From Enterobacteriaceae bacterium UBA2655 (GTDB lineage Bacteria; Pseudomonadota; Gammaproteobacteria; Enterobacterales; Enterobacteriaceae): a DNA stretch of 15,097 nucleotides. Both the position numbers and the translations under genes were made by a program. The stretch is taken from assembly GCA_002359495.1 (NCBI GenBank), contig DENB01000062.1:124560-139656 (forward strand). Reading direction: 5' to 3'. The notes under the pieces were generated by a model. It was given only the letters and a program-made list of their open reading frames with translations, made no database searches and was not told the origin of the DNA. Positions 8,118-14,178 of the stretch are shown piece by piece (position 1 is the first letter of the stretch; each line of letters begins with the position of its first letter).

Positions 8118-8852
8118 ATGGTCTTATACAGTATCGGCGACGTCGCTGAGCGCTGTGGCATCAACCCGGTCACACTTCGCGCGTGGCAGCGCCGCTACGG
8201 CCTGTTAAAACCGCAGCGTACCGAAGGCGGACACCGCCAGTTCGATGACGAAGATGTTCAGCGTATTGAAGAGATCAAACGCTGGGTAGAGAGCGGTGTG
8301 CCGGTCGGCAAAGTGAAAGCGCTGCTGGAAGGCGAAAAGCTGAACGTCGACGACGGCTGGGCGACGCTGCAGGAAGAGCTGATGGGCGTGCTGCGCCATG
8401 CGAAAGCCGCGAAGTTGCGGGCGAAAATCGCCGCTATCGGGCGCGAGAACTCGGTAGACGTGCTGATCGACCAAGTGTTTATGCCGGTGCGCCAGCGACT
8501 CGGGCTGGATCAGAATACCGCGCGCACTATGTGCAGCCTGCTGGACGGCGCGCTGATCGACTATGTGGTGTTTTGTCTGAACGGCGCGCGCAAAAAGCCG
8601 GGCAAGGACGCGCTAATGCTGGGCTGGGGCGTTGAAGATCGGACGCGCATCTGGCTGGAAGCCTGGCGTCTTGCTCAGCACGGCTGGCGGGTGGATGTGC
8701 TGGCGGAGCCGCTGGAGATCCCGCGCCCGGAACTGTTCCCCGGCCAGACGCTGTTTCTCTGGACCGGCAAAAAGCTGACGCGCCGCCAGCAGGAGCAGTT
8801 AAGCCACTGGCAGGAGCAGGGTTTTTCCGTACAGATCCACGACGGCCGCTGA
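8118..8852 (+). CDS. mlrA: MerR-like regulator MlrA, activator of csgD
   Basis: A 244-residue regulator, the same length class as Escherichia MlrA (YehV). The N-terminal MerR-type winged helix runs from about 3 to 70, with [20 protein letters not shown] at 15-34 and TEGGHRQF next. The C-terminal half matches MlrA in [37 protein letters not shown] and SHWQEQG. MlrA works with sigma S and cyclic-di-GMP circuitry to turn on csgD and hence curli and cellulose biofilm matrix. The gene order mlrA-yohO-yehW-yehX is that of Escherichia, which makes the assignment firm. The Shine-Dalgarno site is weak (GGGG before the start). Confidence 0.95.
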   Translation: MVLYSIGDVAERCGINPVTLRAWQRRYGLLKPQRTEGGHRQFDDEDVQRIEEIKRWVESGVPVGKVKALLEGEKLNVDDGWATLQEELMGVLRHAKAAKLRAKIAAIGRENSVDVLIDQVFMPVRQRLGLDQNTARTMCSLLDGALIDYVVFCLNGARKKPGKDALMLGWGVEDRTRIWLEAWRLAQHGWRVDVLAEPLEIPRPELFPGQTLFLWTGKKLTRRQQEQLSHWQEQGFSVQIHDGR

Positions 8853-8893
8853 GACTTTGCCGTTTTGCCTGTCGCTTATCGGGGAAAACGCAC

Positions 8894-8914
8894 GCAAGGC
8901 GCTTGGTGCCTTGC
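8894..8914 (+). terminator. Hairpin downstream of mlrA
   Basis: GCAAGGC (8894-8900) and GCCTTGC (8908-8914) form a 7-bp stem with a 7-base loop 41 bases after the mlrA stop. No T-run follows, so this is at best a weak terminator; it also overlaps the -35 of the putative yohO promoter. Confidence 0.4.
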
Positions 8915-8931
8915 CCGGTCCGCGTTATTAT
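8903..8931 (+). promoter_or_regulatory. Putative yohO promoter
   Basis: TATTAT at 8926-8931 (5 of 6 to the -10 consensus) with TTGGTG at 8903-8908 and exactly 17 bases between. The -35 matches only in its first three bases. Transcription would start near 8938, about 25 bases before the yohO start codon. Confidence 0.4.
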
Positions 8932-8962
8932 CCCCGCTCTTTGACACGCATCAGGTTGCTTC

Positions 8963-9070
8963 ATGAACTGGCAAAAAATCGCAATTACCCTTCTGTTTCT
9001 CATCATGGCGATCGGCGGCACCGGCGGTCTGATGCTGGTAGGCTACACCATTATCCTGCATTCACGCTAA
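8963..9070 (+). CDS. yohO: Small membrane protein YohO
   Basis: A 35-residue reading frame starting [19 protein letters not shown] and ending in YTIILHSR. It is almost wholly one hydrophobic helix (residues 5-31). It resembles Escherichia YohO (35 residues; shared FL-MA-GG-GG-ML-GYT-IL pattern) and occupies the same place between mlrA and yehW. Function is unknown in any organism I know of. The Shine-Dalgarno site is poor. The last 20 bases overlap the 3' end of the convergent yehW. Confidence 0.88.
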   Translation: MNWQKIAITLLFLIMAIGGTGGLMLVGYTIILHSR

Positions 9071-9782
9071 GCCTGCGCTGCAGGCGTTCGAACAGGCGAT
9101 CGCTGACGATGGCCAGCAGCGCCACCAGCAGCGCGCCCTGAATCACGTAGGCGGTATTAAAGCCGCTCAGGCCGATGATCACCGGCGAGCCGAGGCTTTT
9201 CGCCCCGACCGTCGACGCGATCGCCGCCGTGCCGATATTAATAATCACTGAGGTGCGAACCCCGGCGATAATCACCGGCGCCGCCAGCGCCAGCTCAACC
9301 TGCCACAACCGTTGCCAGGCGCTCATTCCTACTCCTTCGGCAATCTCGCGACTGCTGGCGGGCACCCCGTCCAGCCCCGCCAGCGTGCCCTGTAAAATTG
9401 GCAGCAGTCCATAGAGTAACAGCGCGATAACCGCAGGCCAGGCGCCGAATCCCATCACCGGAACGGCGATCGCCAGCACCGCGACCGGCGGGAAAGTCTG
9501 CCCGGCGGCGGCGATGGTCTCCAGCAATGGACGAAACAGCCGCCCGCCGCGGCGCGTCGCCAGTATGCCGCTGCCGACGCCGATAATTAACGCCAGCGCG
9601 CTGGCGGAGAACACCAGCAGAATATGCGCCAGCGCCAGCTGCCAGAAACTATCCTGCTGATAGAGCGGGCGCTGCAGCTGCGGAAACCACCAGGCGAACA
9701 GCGGGCCGCTGTAGGGCATCAATAGCAGCAGCGCGATGAAGCAGAACAACAGCCACAGCAGCGGATCTTTTATCAGACGCAT
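9051..9782 (-). CDS. yehW: Osmoprotectant / betaine ABC transporter permease YehW
   Basis: A 243-residue inner-membrane permease, the same length as Escherichia YehW. Shared stretches include [52 protein letters not shown] and [18 protein letters not shown]. About six hydrophobic segments are visible, and the [21 protein letters not shown] loop is the EAA motif that docks on the ATPase. YehZYXW (OsmF) is a sigma-S-controlled low-affinity glycine betaine importer. Its start ATG overlaps the stop of the upstream ATPase by one base (TGATG), so translation is coupled. The partners yehY and yehZ would lie upstream but are absent because of the seam in the ATPase gene. Confidence 0.95.
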   Translation of the reverse strand: MRLIKDPLLWLLFCFIALLLLMPYSGPLFAWWFPQLQRPLYQQDSFWQLALAHILLVFSASALALIIGVGSGILATRRGGRLFRPLLETIAAAGQTFPPVAVLAIAVPVMGFGAWPAVIALLLYGLLPILQGTLAGLDGVPASSREIAEGVGMSAWQRLWQVELALAAPVIIAGVRTSVIINIGTAAIASTVGAKSLGSPVIIGLSGFNTAYVIQGALLVALLAIVSDRLFERLQRRLSVNAG

Positions 9783-10738
9783 CAGCTCACCTCGCGCTGG
9801 CGCAGCAGATCGGCAAAGTGCAGCACGCCCAGCGGCTGCTGGCGCTCATCCACCACCGGCAGCTTATCGGTCTGCCGCGAGATAAACTGCGACAGCGCCT
9901 CGCGCAGCGTCAGGCTGGCGACGATCGCCTCGCCTTCCAGCCATTCGCCGCGCCGCGCCGCCATCCCGACCTGGCCCAGCGCCAGCAAACGCACCCCCAG
10001 CTCGCTACGGCCGAAAAAGTCGCGCACGAAGGGGGTTTTCGGCTGGGTCAGCAGCTCCACCGGTTTGCCCTGCTGTACGATTTCGCCGCCGTCCATTAGC
10101 ACTAGCCGATCCGCCAACGCCAGCGCCTCGTCGATATCGTGCGTCACCAGCACAATGGTGCGGCCGGAAAGGCGATGAATGCGCAGCATCTCCTGTTGCA
10201 GCGCGCCGCGCGTGACCGGATCGAGCGCGCCAAAGGGTTCATCCATCAGCAGCACCTCGGGATCGGCGGCCAGCGCGCGCGCCACGCCGACGCGCTGCTG
10301 CTGCCCGCCGGAGAGCTGATCCGGCAGGCTTTCGAGCTTTTCTGAAAGCCCCAGCGTTTCAACGACGCCTTTGAGAAAAGCCGCGTCCGGTTCCCGCCCG
10401 TCGAGCTGCACCGGCAGGGCGATATTTTCGCGCACGGACAGCACCGGCACGAGGTTGAAGTTTTGAAAAACGAAGCCGATCTTGCGACGGCGAAAAATAG
10501 TCAGCGCTTCGTCCTTTAAAGAAAAAATGTCCTTACCGTCAATCCGAACCGTCCCGGACGTGGGCCGGTCAAGCCCGCCGAGCATATGAAGAAGCGTCGA
10601 TTTGCCGCTGCCGGAGGTTCCGACCACCGCGACAAATTCGCCCTTTTCCACCGTGAGCGTCACGCCGTCGAGCGCGTGCACCGCTGTTTCGCCATCGCCA
10701 TAAACCTTTCTGAGTTCCTTTGTTTCCAAAATCGTCAT
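9782..10738 (-). CDS. Chimeric ABC ATPase: MacB/LolD-like N-terminus joined to the YehX/OsmV C-terminus
   Basis: A 318-residue intact frame made of two different ATPases. Residues 1 to about 140 are MacB/LolD-like: Walker [10 protein letters not shown] at 40-48, [19 protein letters not shown]-loop [21 protein letters not shown] around 89-109. Such proteins serve FtsX-type permeases. From about residue 150 the sequence is YehX/Osm[36 protein letters not shown], switch His200 and a C-terminal CBS-like tail ([24 protein letters not shown]). True YehX has an IQSIGLFPHWSV segment in the first half, which is missing. The ribosome site AAGGAGG (10752-10746) is strong and Gram-positive in style, unlike the left-hand genes. 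The fusion point coincides with LSGGQQQR, shared by both families. All ATPase motifs are present, so the product might fold, but an assembly chimera is more likely. The true yehX 5' half and the Firmicute ATPase 3' half both lie elsewhere. Confidence 0.85.
   Translation of the reverse strand: MTILETKELRKVYGDGETAVHALDGVTLTVEKGEFVAVVGTSGSGKSTLLHMLGGLDRPTSGTVRIDGKDIFSLKDEALTIFRRRKIGFVFQNFNLVPVLSVRENIALPVQLDGREPDAAFLKGVVETLGLSEKLESLPDQLSGGQQQRVGVARALAADPEVLLMDEPFGALDPVTRGALQQEMLRIHRLSGRTIVLVTHDIDEALALADRLVLMDGGEIVQQGKPVELLTQPKTPFVRDFFGRSELGVRLLALGQVGMAARRGEWLEGEAIVASLTLREALSQFISRQTDKLPVVDERQQPLGVLHFADLLRQREVS
10289..10318. other. Seam between enterobacterial and Clostridia-like DNA
   Basis: These 30 bases encode residues 141-150 ([10 protein letters not shown]) of the ABC ATPase, which fit both parental proteins. 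To the left everything reads as Enterobacterales in gene order and protein identity; to the right everything reads as Clostridia. No transposase, attachment site or target duplication is visible at the join. Confidence 0.75.
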
Positions 10739-10864
10739 TTTGCAGCCTCCTTGTATTTTCTGCTTTTACTCTACCATAGCTTTCTTTCGAGAACCTTTCC
10801 TCGCCGGGGCAAAATCTAACGGTTTTGAAAGATTTCGCGACAAAAATGTTGGCGGCAAATACAG

Positions 10865-10893
10865 TTGTGCTTTTCAACAGGATATTATATAAT
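10865..10893 (+). promoter_or_regulatory. Promoter of the malic enzyme gene
   Basis: TTGTGC (10865-10870) and a perfect TATAAT (10888-10893) are 17 bases apart in AT-rich DNA. The start site would be near 10900, giving a leader of about 34 bases that carries AAGGAG at 10917-10922. This looks like a housekeeping promoter of a Gram-positive bacterium. Confidence 0.75.
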
Positions 10894-10933
10894 TAATTAT
10901 TCATTATTACAAAAGCAAGGAGCGGTCATTACA

Positions 10934-12106
10934 ATGGATTATATGGAACTGTCGCTGCAAAAGCATTACGAATGGGGCGGAAAGATCGACTACGCCGCCA
11001 AAATGCCCATCCGCAGCAAGGAGGACCTGAGTATCGCCTACACGCCGGGCGTTGCAAAACCCTGCATGGTCATCCACAACGAGCCGGAAAAGAGCTATGC
11101 GCTCACGAACCGCCACAACCTCGTCGCCGTCATCACGGACGGCAGTGCGGTTTTAGGTCTTGGCGACATCGGCCCGGAGGCCGCAATGCCGGTCATGGAG
11201 GGCAAGTGCGTTCTCTTCAAGTCCCTCGGTGGGGTGGACGCGGTGCCGCTCTGCGTGCGCACAAAGGATGTGGACGAATTCGTGCGCACCGTTTCGCTTC
11301 TTTTGGGCAGCTTCGGCGGGGTAAACCTTGAGGACATCTCCGCGCCCCGCTGCTTTGAGATCGAGCGCAAGCTTAAGCAGATCAGCGACATCCCCATTTT
11401 CCACGACGACCAGCACGGCACGGCAGTCGTGACAACGGCGGCGCTCATGAACGCGCTGCGCGTCGTCGGAAAGGACCTCCGCGATATTCGCGTTGTCACC
11501 TGCGGCGCGGGCGCGGCGGGCGTTGCAATCGTGAAGCTGCTTCTCTCGCTCGGCCTTGGCGACGTCGTCATGTGCGACCGCAAGGGCGCGATCTTCAGCG
11601 GCCGCGATGATCTCAACGACTCCAAGCGCGAGATCGCGGAGCTTACAAACAAAAACAATATTCAGGGAAGTCTCGCGGACGCCATGAAGGGCGCGGACGT
11701 ATTCATCGGCGTTTCGGCCCCAAACACGGTCACGCCGGAGATGGTGCAGTCCATGGCCCGCGACCCCATCGTTTTTCCGATGGCAAACCCCGTGCCCGAG
11801 ATCATGCCGGACCTCGCAGAAGCCGCGGGCGCTGCGGTCGTCGGCACGGGACGCAGCGACTTTAAAAACCAAATCAATAACGTCATGGCCTTCCCCGGCA
11901 TTTTCCGGGGCGCTCTGGACGTCCGCGCACGTGAAATAAACGACGCTATGAAGCTCGCCGCCGCGCGGGCGCTCGCGGGTCTTGTTTCGGATAAGGATCT
12001 GCGTAAGGACTTTATTTTGCCTGAGCCGTTCGACGCGCGCGTAGCGCCGGCGGTAGCCAAGGCGGTAGCCGAGGCGGCGCACATTTCCGGCGTTGCCAGG
12101 ATATAA
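10934..12106 (+). CDS. Malic enzyme (oxaloacetate-decarboxylating malate dehydrogenase)
   Basis: A 390-residue short-form bacterial malic enzyme that turns malate into pyruvate and CO2 while reducing NAD(P). Visible landmarks are YTPGVAKPC with the catalytic Tyr at 36, MEGKCVLFK with the catalytic Lys at 91, NLEDISAPRC with metal ligands Glu133 and Asp134, FHDDQHGTA with Asp158/159, and the dinucleotide loop GAGAAG at 191-196. NVMAFPGIFRGALDVRA and LPEPFDARVAPAVAKAV are family-typical C-terminal segments. The frame is open 23 codons upstream, but that part overlaps the promoter, and AAGGAG lies 11 bases before ATG 10934. Cofactor preference cannot be told. It is divergent from the ATPase gene and convergent with the broken acetyltransferase gene. 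Confidence 0.95.
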   Translation: MDYMELSLQKHYEWGGKIDYAAKMPIRSKEDLSIAYTPGVAKPCMVIHNEPEKSYALTNRHNLVAVITDGSAVLGLGDIGPEAAMPVMEGKCVLFKSLGGVDAVPLCVRTKDVDEFVRTVSLLLGSFGGVNLEDISAPRCFEIERKLKQISDIPIFHDDQHGTAVVTTAALMNALRVVGKDLRDIRVVTCGAGAAGVAIVKLLLSLGLGDVVMCDRKGAIFSGRDDLNDSKREIAELTNKNNIQGSLADAMKGADVFIGVSAPNTVTPEMVQSMARDPIVFPMANPVPEIMPDLAEAAGAAVVGTGRSDFKNQINNVMAFPGIFRGALDVRAREINDAMKLAAARALAGLVSDKDLRKDFILPEPFDARVAPAVAKAVAEAAHISGVARI

Positions 12107-12118
12107 GATCACCCCCCC

Positions 12119-12239
12119 AAAAAGAAACGGGCGCGCAGCAAAAACATCCGATCAATGTCCGCCCTTCGCACACGCGGCTGTGCCGTGCATGTGGAGGGCG
12201 GGCGACTGTTTCGTTTTTGCGCGCGCCCGTTCTCTTTTT
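12119..12239. terminator. Extended hairpin / bidirectional terminator filling the intergenic gap
   Basis: Left arm 12119-12145 (AAAAAGAAACGGGCGCGC, then CAAAAAC) is nearly the exact inverse of right arm 12213-12239 (GTTTTTGCGCGCGCCCG, then TCTCTTTTT). Between them a second stem forms from GTC/CGCCCT (12157-12165) with AGGGCG/GAC (12195-12206), and an apical GCACA/TGTGC hairpin is possible (12168-12183). A-run before and T-run after suit a terminator working in both directions between two convergent genes. The arms and length also resemble a small palindromic repeat element. Confidence 0.6.
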
Positions 12240-12250
12240 GAATAAAAGCC

Positions 12251-12682
12251 TTAGAAGTTCTTTTCCATCGCCATAAACGGCGTTCTCTTGAAGCCGTTTT
12301 TCTCATAGAAGGCAACGTCCTCATTGAGAGGGTGAAGCTAGATCTTGCAGATGCACTCTTTTTTCAACTCGTCCGGCAGTGCGGAGAGCGCCATACTTCC
12401 GCAGCCCTGACGCTGATAGTTGGGGTGGACGAAAATGTCGTCAACATAGAAGCTGTTGCATTCGGCGGCAGTGATGACCCGGCCGAACAGGTAGCCGACG
12501 ACCTGCGTCTCGACAATCATCGCAAAGCCTCTCGCGTGAAAGCCGGAGAGATAGGCGGATATGCGCTTCTCCGCCCGGTCAAGCGGCCAGTTTTGGTTAT
12601 AGGGGGCCTCGCCGTACACACGGCAGAACATCTGCGTAGCGTTGGGGACGTCCGATTTGTCACATGGTCTTAGAAACAGCAT
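12251..12682 (-). pseudogene. GNAT family N-acetyltransferase interrupted by an in-frame TAG
   Basis: The first 114 codons encode a normal GNAT protein starting MLFLRPCDKSDVP, with motif A YVDDIFVHPNYQRQGCGS. Translation then meets a TAG at 12340-12338 right after ECICKI. Reading on in the same frame gives LHPLNEDVAFYEKNGF and RTPFMAMEKNF before a TAA at 12253-12251. That tail is the expected last strand and helix of a GNAT domain (FYEKNGF), so one base change or sequencing error has cut a gene of about 143 codons. The ribosome site GGAGGTGAG before the ATG is excellent. If the stop is real, the product lacks its C-terminal 28 residues and is probably inactive. The substrate is unknown. Confidence 0.82.
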
Positions 12683-12725
12683 AGTTACTCACCTCCATAA
12701 ATTCGCTGCACCGGCAGCGGCAGAA

Positions 12726-12741
12726 AAGGGAACGTTCCCTT
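12726..12741. promoter_or_regulatory. Perfect 16-bp palindrome upstream of the GNAT gene
   Basis: AAGGGAACGTTCCCTT reads the same on both strands and lies 44-59 bases before the acetyltransferase start codon. The position suits a dimeric repressor site over the promoter or early leader. No known operator consensus was matched. Confidence 0.4.
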
Positions 12742-12762
12742 ACATTGAACAGTGTAGCATGA

Positions 12763-12796
12763 TTTGTTCAGAAAAGATAGTGAAAAAATGAACAAA
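12763..12796. repeat. Inverted repeat TTTGTTCA / TGAACAAA
   Basis: Eight-base arms at 12763-12770 and 12789-12796, 18 bases apart, in the gap between the GNAT gene and the CD1247-type gene. It could be a second operator or chance in AT-rich DNA. Confidence 0.3.
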
Positions 12797-12816
12797 CTTT
12801 TTGTCATGCTTTGCAG

Positions 12817-12847
12817 AAAAGGGCCGTTCAAATCGAACAGCCCTTTT
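12817..12847 (-). terminator. Rho-independent terminator of the CD1247-type gene
   Basis: AAAAGGGC-C-GTTC (12817-12829) pairs with GAAC-A-GCCCTTTT (12835-12847) around a 5-base loop, with one C/A mismatch. On the minus strand it lies 14 bases after the stop of the zinc-ribbon gene and ends in a T-run. T-runs exist on both strands, so it could act both ways. Confidence 0.75.
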
Positions 12848-12861
12848 TCTTCATCGACCGA

Positions 12862-13380
12862 TTATTCCGCGTCGGGCGCGTTGCCGTCTTCGGGTTCCTC
12901 GTCTACGTCAAATTCGAGCATCTCGCCGCAGTTCGGGCACTGGATGCGGCCCATGGCGAGAACATCCTCGTCGATGGTAATGGTGTTTTTGCAGGCGGGG
13001 CATGTGATCTCATAGAGGTTCACGTCGTGGTGGCAGCAGTGGCCGCCCTCGTGGTGGTGGTGACCGCTGCCGCAGCAGCAGCCGTTCTCCATCTCGCCGC
13101 CGACATAATCTTCATCCTCATAGTAATCGTCATCGTCATAATCGTCGTAGTCTTCGTCGTCCTCAAAAACGGCGGCTTCGACATCCGCCAGATCGTCGGA
13201 CACAGCGTCGATCTCCGCGCCAAGCTCGTAAGTGGTTTCCTCAAGCTCGTCGAGGTCGAGCGCGACGGTGTCGAGCACGTCGATGATGGCTGCGATGAGC
13301 TTGTCCTGCTTGTTTTCCTTGTCAAGACCGAGTCCGTCGGCAAAGCCCTTAAGATAGGCAACCTTCTCTGATGTCGTCAT
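12862..13380 (-). CDS. CD1247-type acidic zinc-ribbon protein
   Basis: A 172-residue protein of the type annotated in Clostridia as CD1247 N-terminal domain-containing; function unknown. The N-terminal 65 residues (MTTSEKVAYLKGFADGLGLD...) look like two helices with heptad-like spacing. Residues 73-91 are almost all Asp, Glu and Tyr. Next comes a short metal-ligand-rich cluster: Cys101-103, His107-110, His114, Cys115-116 and His117-118. A classic zinc ribbon follows with CPAC at 127-130 and CPNC at 148-151, then an acidic tail. The ribosome site AAAGGAGG sits before the ATG. It lies 107 bases downstream of efp on the same strand. A regulatory or metal-handling role is a guess. Confidence 0.8.
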   Translation of the reverse strand: MTTSEKVAYLKGFADGLGLDKENKQDKLIAAIIDVLDTVALDLDELEETTYELGAEIDAVSDDLADVEAAVFEDDEDYDDYDDDDYYEDEDYVGGEMENGCCCGSGHHHHEGGHCCHHDVNLYEITCPACKNTITIDEDVLAMGRIQCPNCGEMLEFDVDEEPEDGNAPDAE

Positions 13381-13487
13381 GTGGATATCCTCCTTTTTTA
13401 CATATGGTTTTCAAAGCGCCGGACAACTATATAGTGTGCCCGACGCTTCGTCTTTCATGCCGCCGAATCGAAAAGGCGGCTGTGTTT

Positions 13488-14051
13488 TCAGCTTTTTGCG
13501 CGCTCGAGGTATTCGCCCGTGCGCGTATCGATCTTAATGCGCTCGCCCGGCTCGATAAAGAGCGGCACCTTGATCTCCGCGCCCGTTTCGAGAGTCGCGG
13601 GTTTCTGGGCGTTCGTCGCGGTGTTGCCGGCAAAGCCGGGATCCGTCGCCGTGATCTCAAGCTCTACAAAGTTCGGCGCGTCAACCGCGAAGACCTTGCC
13701 CTTATAGGAGGAAACGGTGCAGACCATGTTTTCTTTCACGAAGCGGAAGCCGTCCGACAGCTCTTCCTTCTCGATGGGGACAAGCTCGTAGCTTTCGGCG
13801 TCCATGAAGTAGTAGATGTCGCCGTCGTTGTAGCTGAATTCCATGCTCTTGCGGTCAACATAGGCATTTTCAAACTTTTCGGTGGGGTTGAACGAGGTTT
13901 CAGTCACACCGCCGGTGATGACGTTTCTCATCTTCGTGCGGACGAAAGCGGCGCCCTTGCCGGGCTTGACATGCTGGAACTCAATGACCTGCATGACCTT
14001 TCCGTCCCACTCAAAGGTGACGCCGTTTCTGAAATCGCCTGCTGTTATCAT
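13488..14051 (-). CDS. efp: Translation elongation factor P
   Basis: A 187-residue EF-P of normal length. It binds ribosomes stalled on polyproline stretches and promotes peptide bond formation. Domain I (KOW-like, 1-65) carries the tip loop [13 protein letters not shown] with Lys32, the residue modified in many bacteria. Domains II and III are OB folds, with the family signature near the C-terminus ([24 protein letters not shown]). An AGGAGG ribosome site lies before the ATG. The efp gene directly follows an M24 aminopeptidase gene, a common order in Firmicutes. No modification enzyme (epmA, ymfI) is in view. Confidence 0.97.
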   Translation of the reverse strand: MITAGDFRNGVTFEWDGKVMQVIEFQHVKPGKGAAFVRTKMRNVITGGVTETSFNPTEKFENAYVDRKSMEFSYNDGDIYYFMDAESYELVPIEKEELSDGFRFVKENMVCTVSSYKGKVFAVDAPNFVELEITATDPGFAGNTATNAQKPATLETGAEIKVPLFIEPGERIKIDTRTGEYLERAKS

Positions 14052-14123
14052 AAATGATCCTCCTATATAGAGATTAAAAAATCACAAAGCTGAATTTGGG
14101 CGCAATAGCACCTTAGCTGAATT

Positions 14124-14152
14124 ATTCTACACTACTTTCATACGTTTGACAA
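14124..14152 (-). promoter_or_regulatory. Promoter of efp
   Basis: On the minus strand TTGTCA (14152-14147) and TAGAAT (14129-14124) are 17 bases apart, each 5 of 6 to the sigma-70/sigma-A consensus. Transcription would start near 14117, leaving a leader of about 65 bases. So efp can be expressed apart from the peptidase gene upstream. Confidence 0.75.
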
Positions 14153-14178
14153 GCCTTTTCGCAGAAAGCATACAGAAA

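Noticed and set aside
10865..10933. N-terminal extension of malic enzyme by 23 codons
   Set aside because: The stretch contains the TATAAT promoter and the AAGGAG ribosome site.
11153..12112. 319-codon minus-strand open frame opposite malic enzyme
   Set aside because: Antisense to a conserved enzyme, no recognisable domain, no ribosome site.
12338..12340. TAG as a proven pyrrolysine or reassigned codon
   Set aside because: Only one case is in view, in a non-methylamine gene, and no suppressor tRNA is seen; mutation or error is simpler.
12726..12741. Gram-positive LexA (DinR) box
   Set aside because: The Gram-positive SOS site needs GAAC and GTTC four bases apart; here they abut with no spacer.
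13459..13480. Terminator after efp (GCCGCC / GGCGGC, 10-base loop)
   Set aside because: Six-bp stem with a large loop and no T-run in the efp direction; too weak to call.
13381..13487. Separate promoter for the CD1247-type gene
   Set aside because: TATATA/TATAGT words are present around 13427-13435, but no -35 at proper spacing could be matched.
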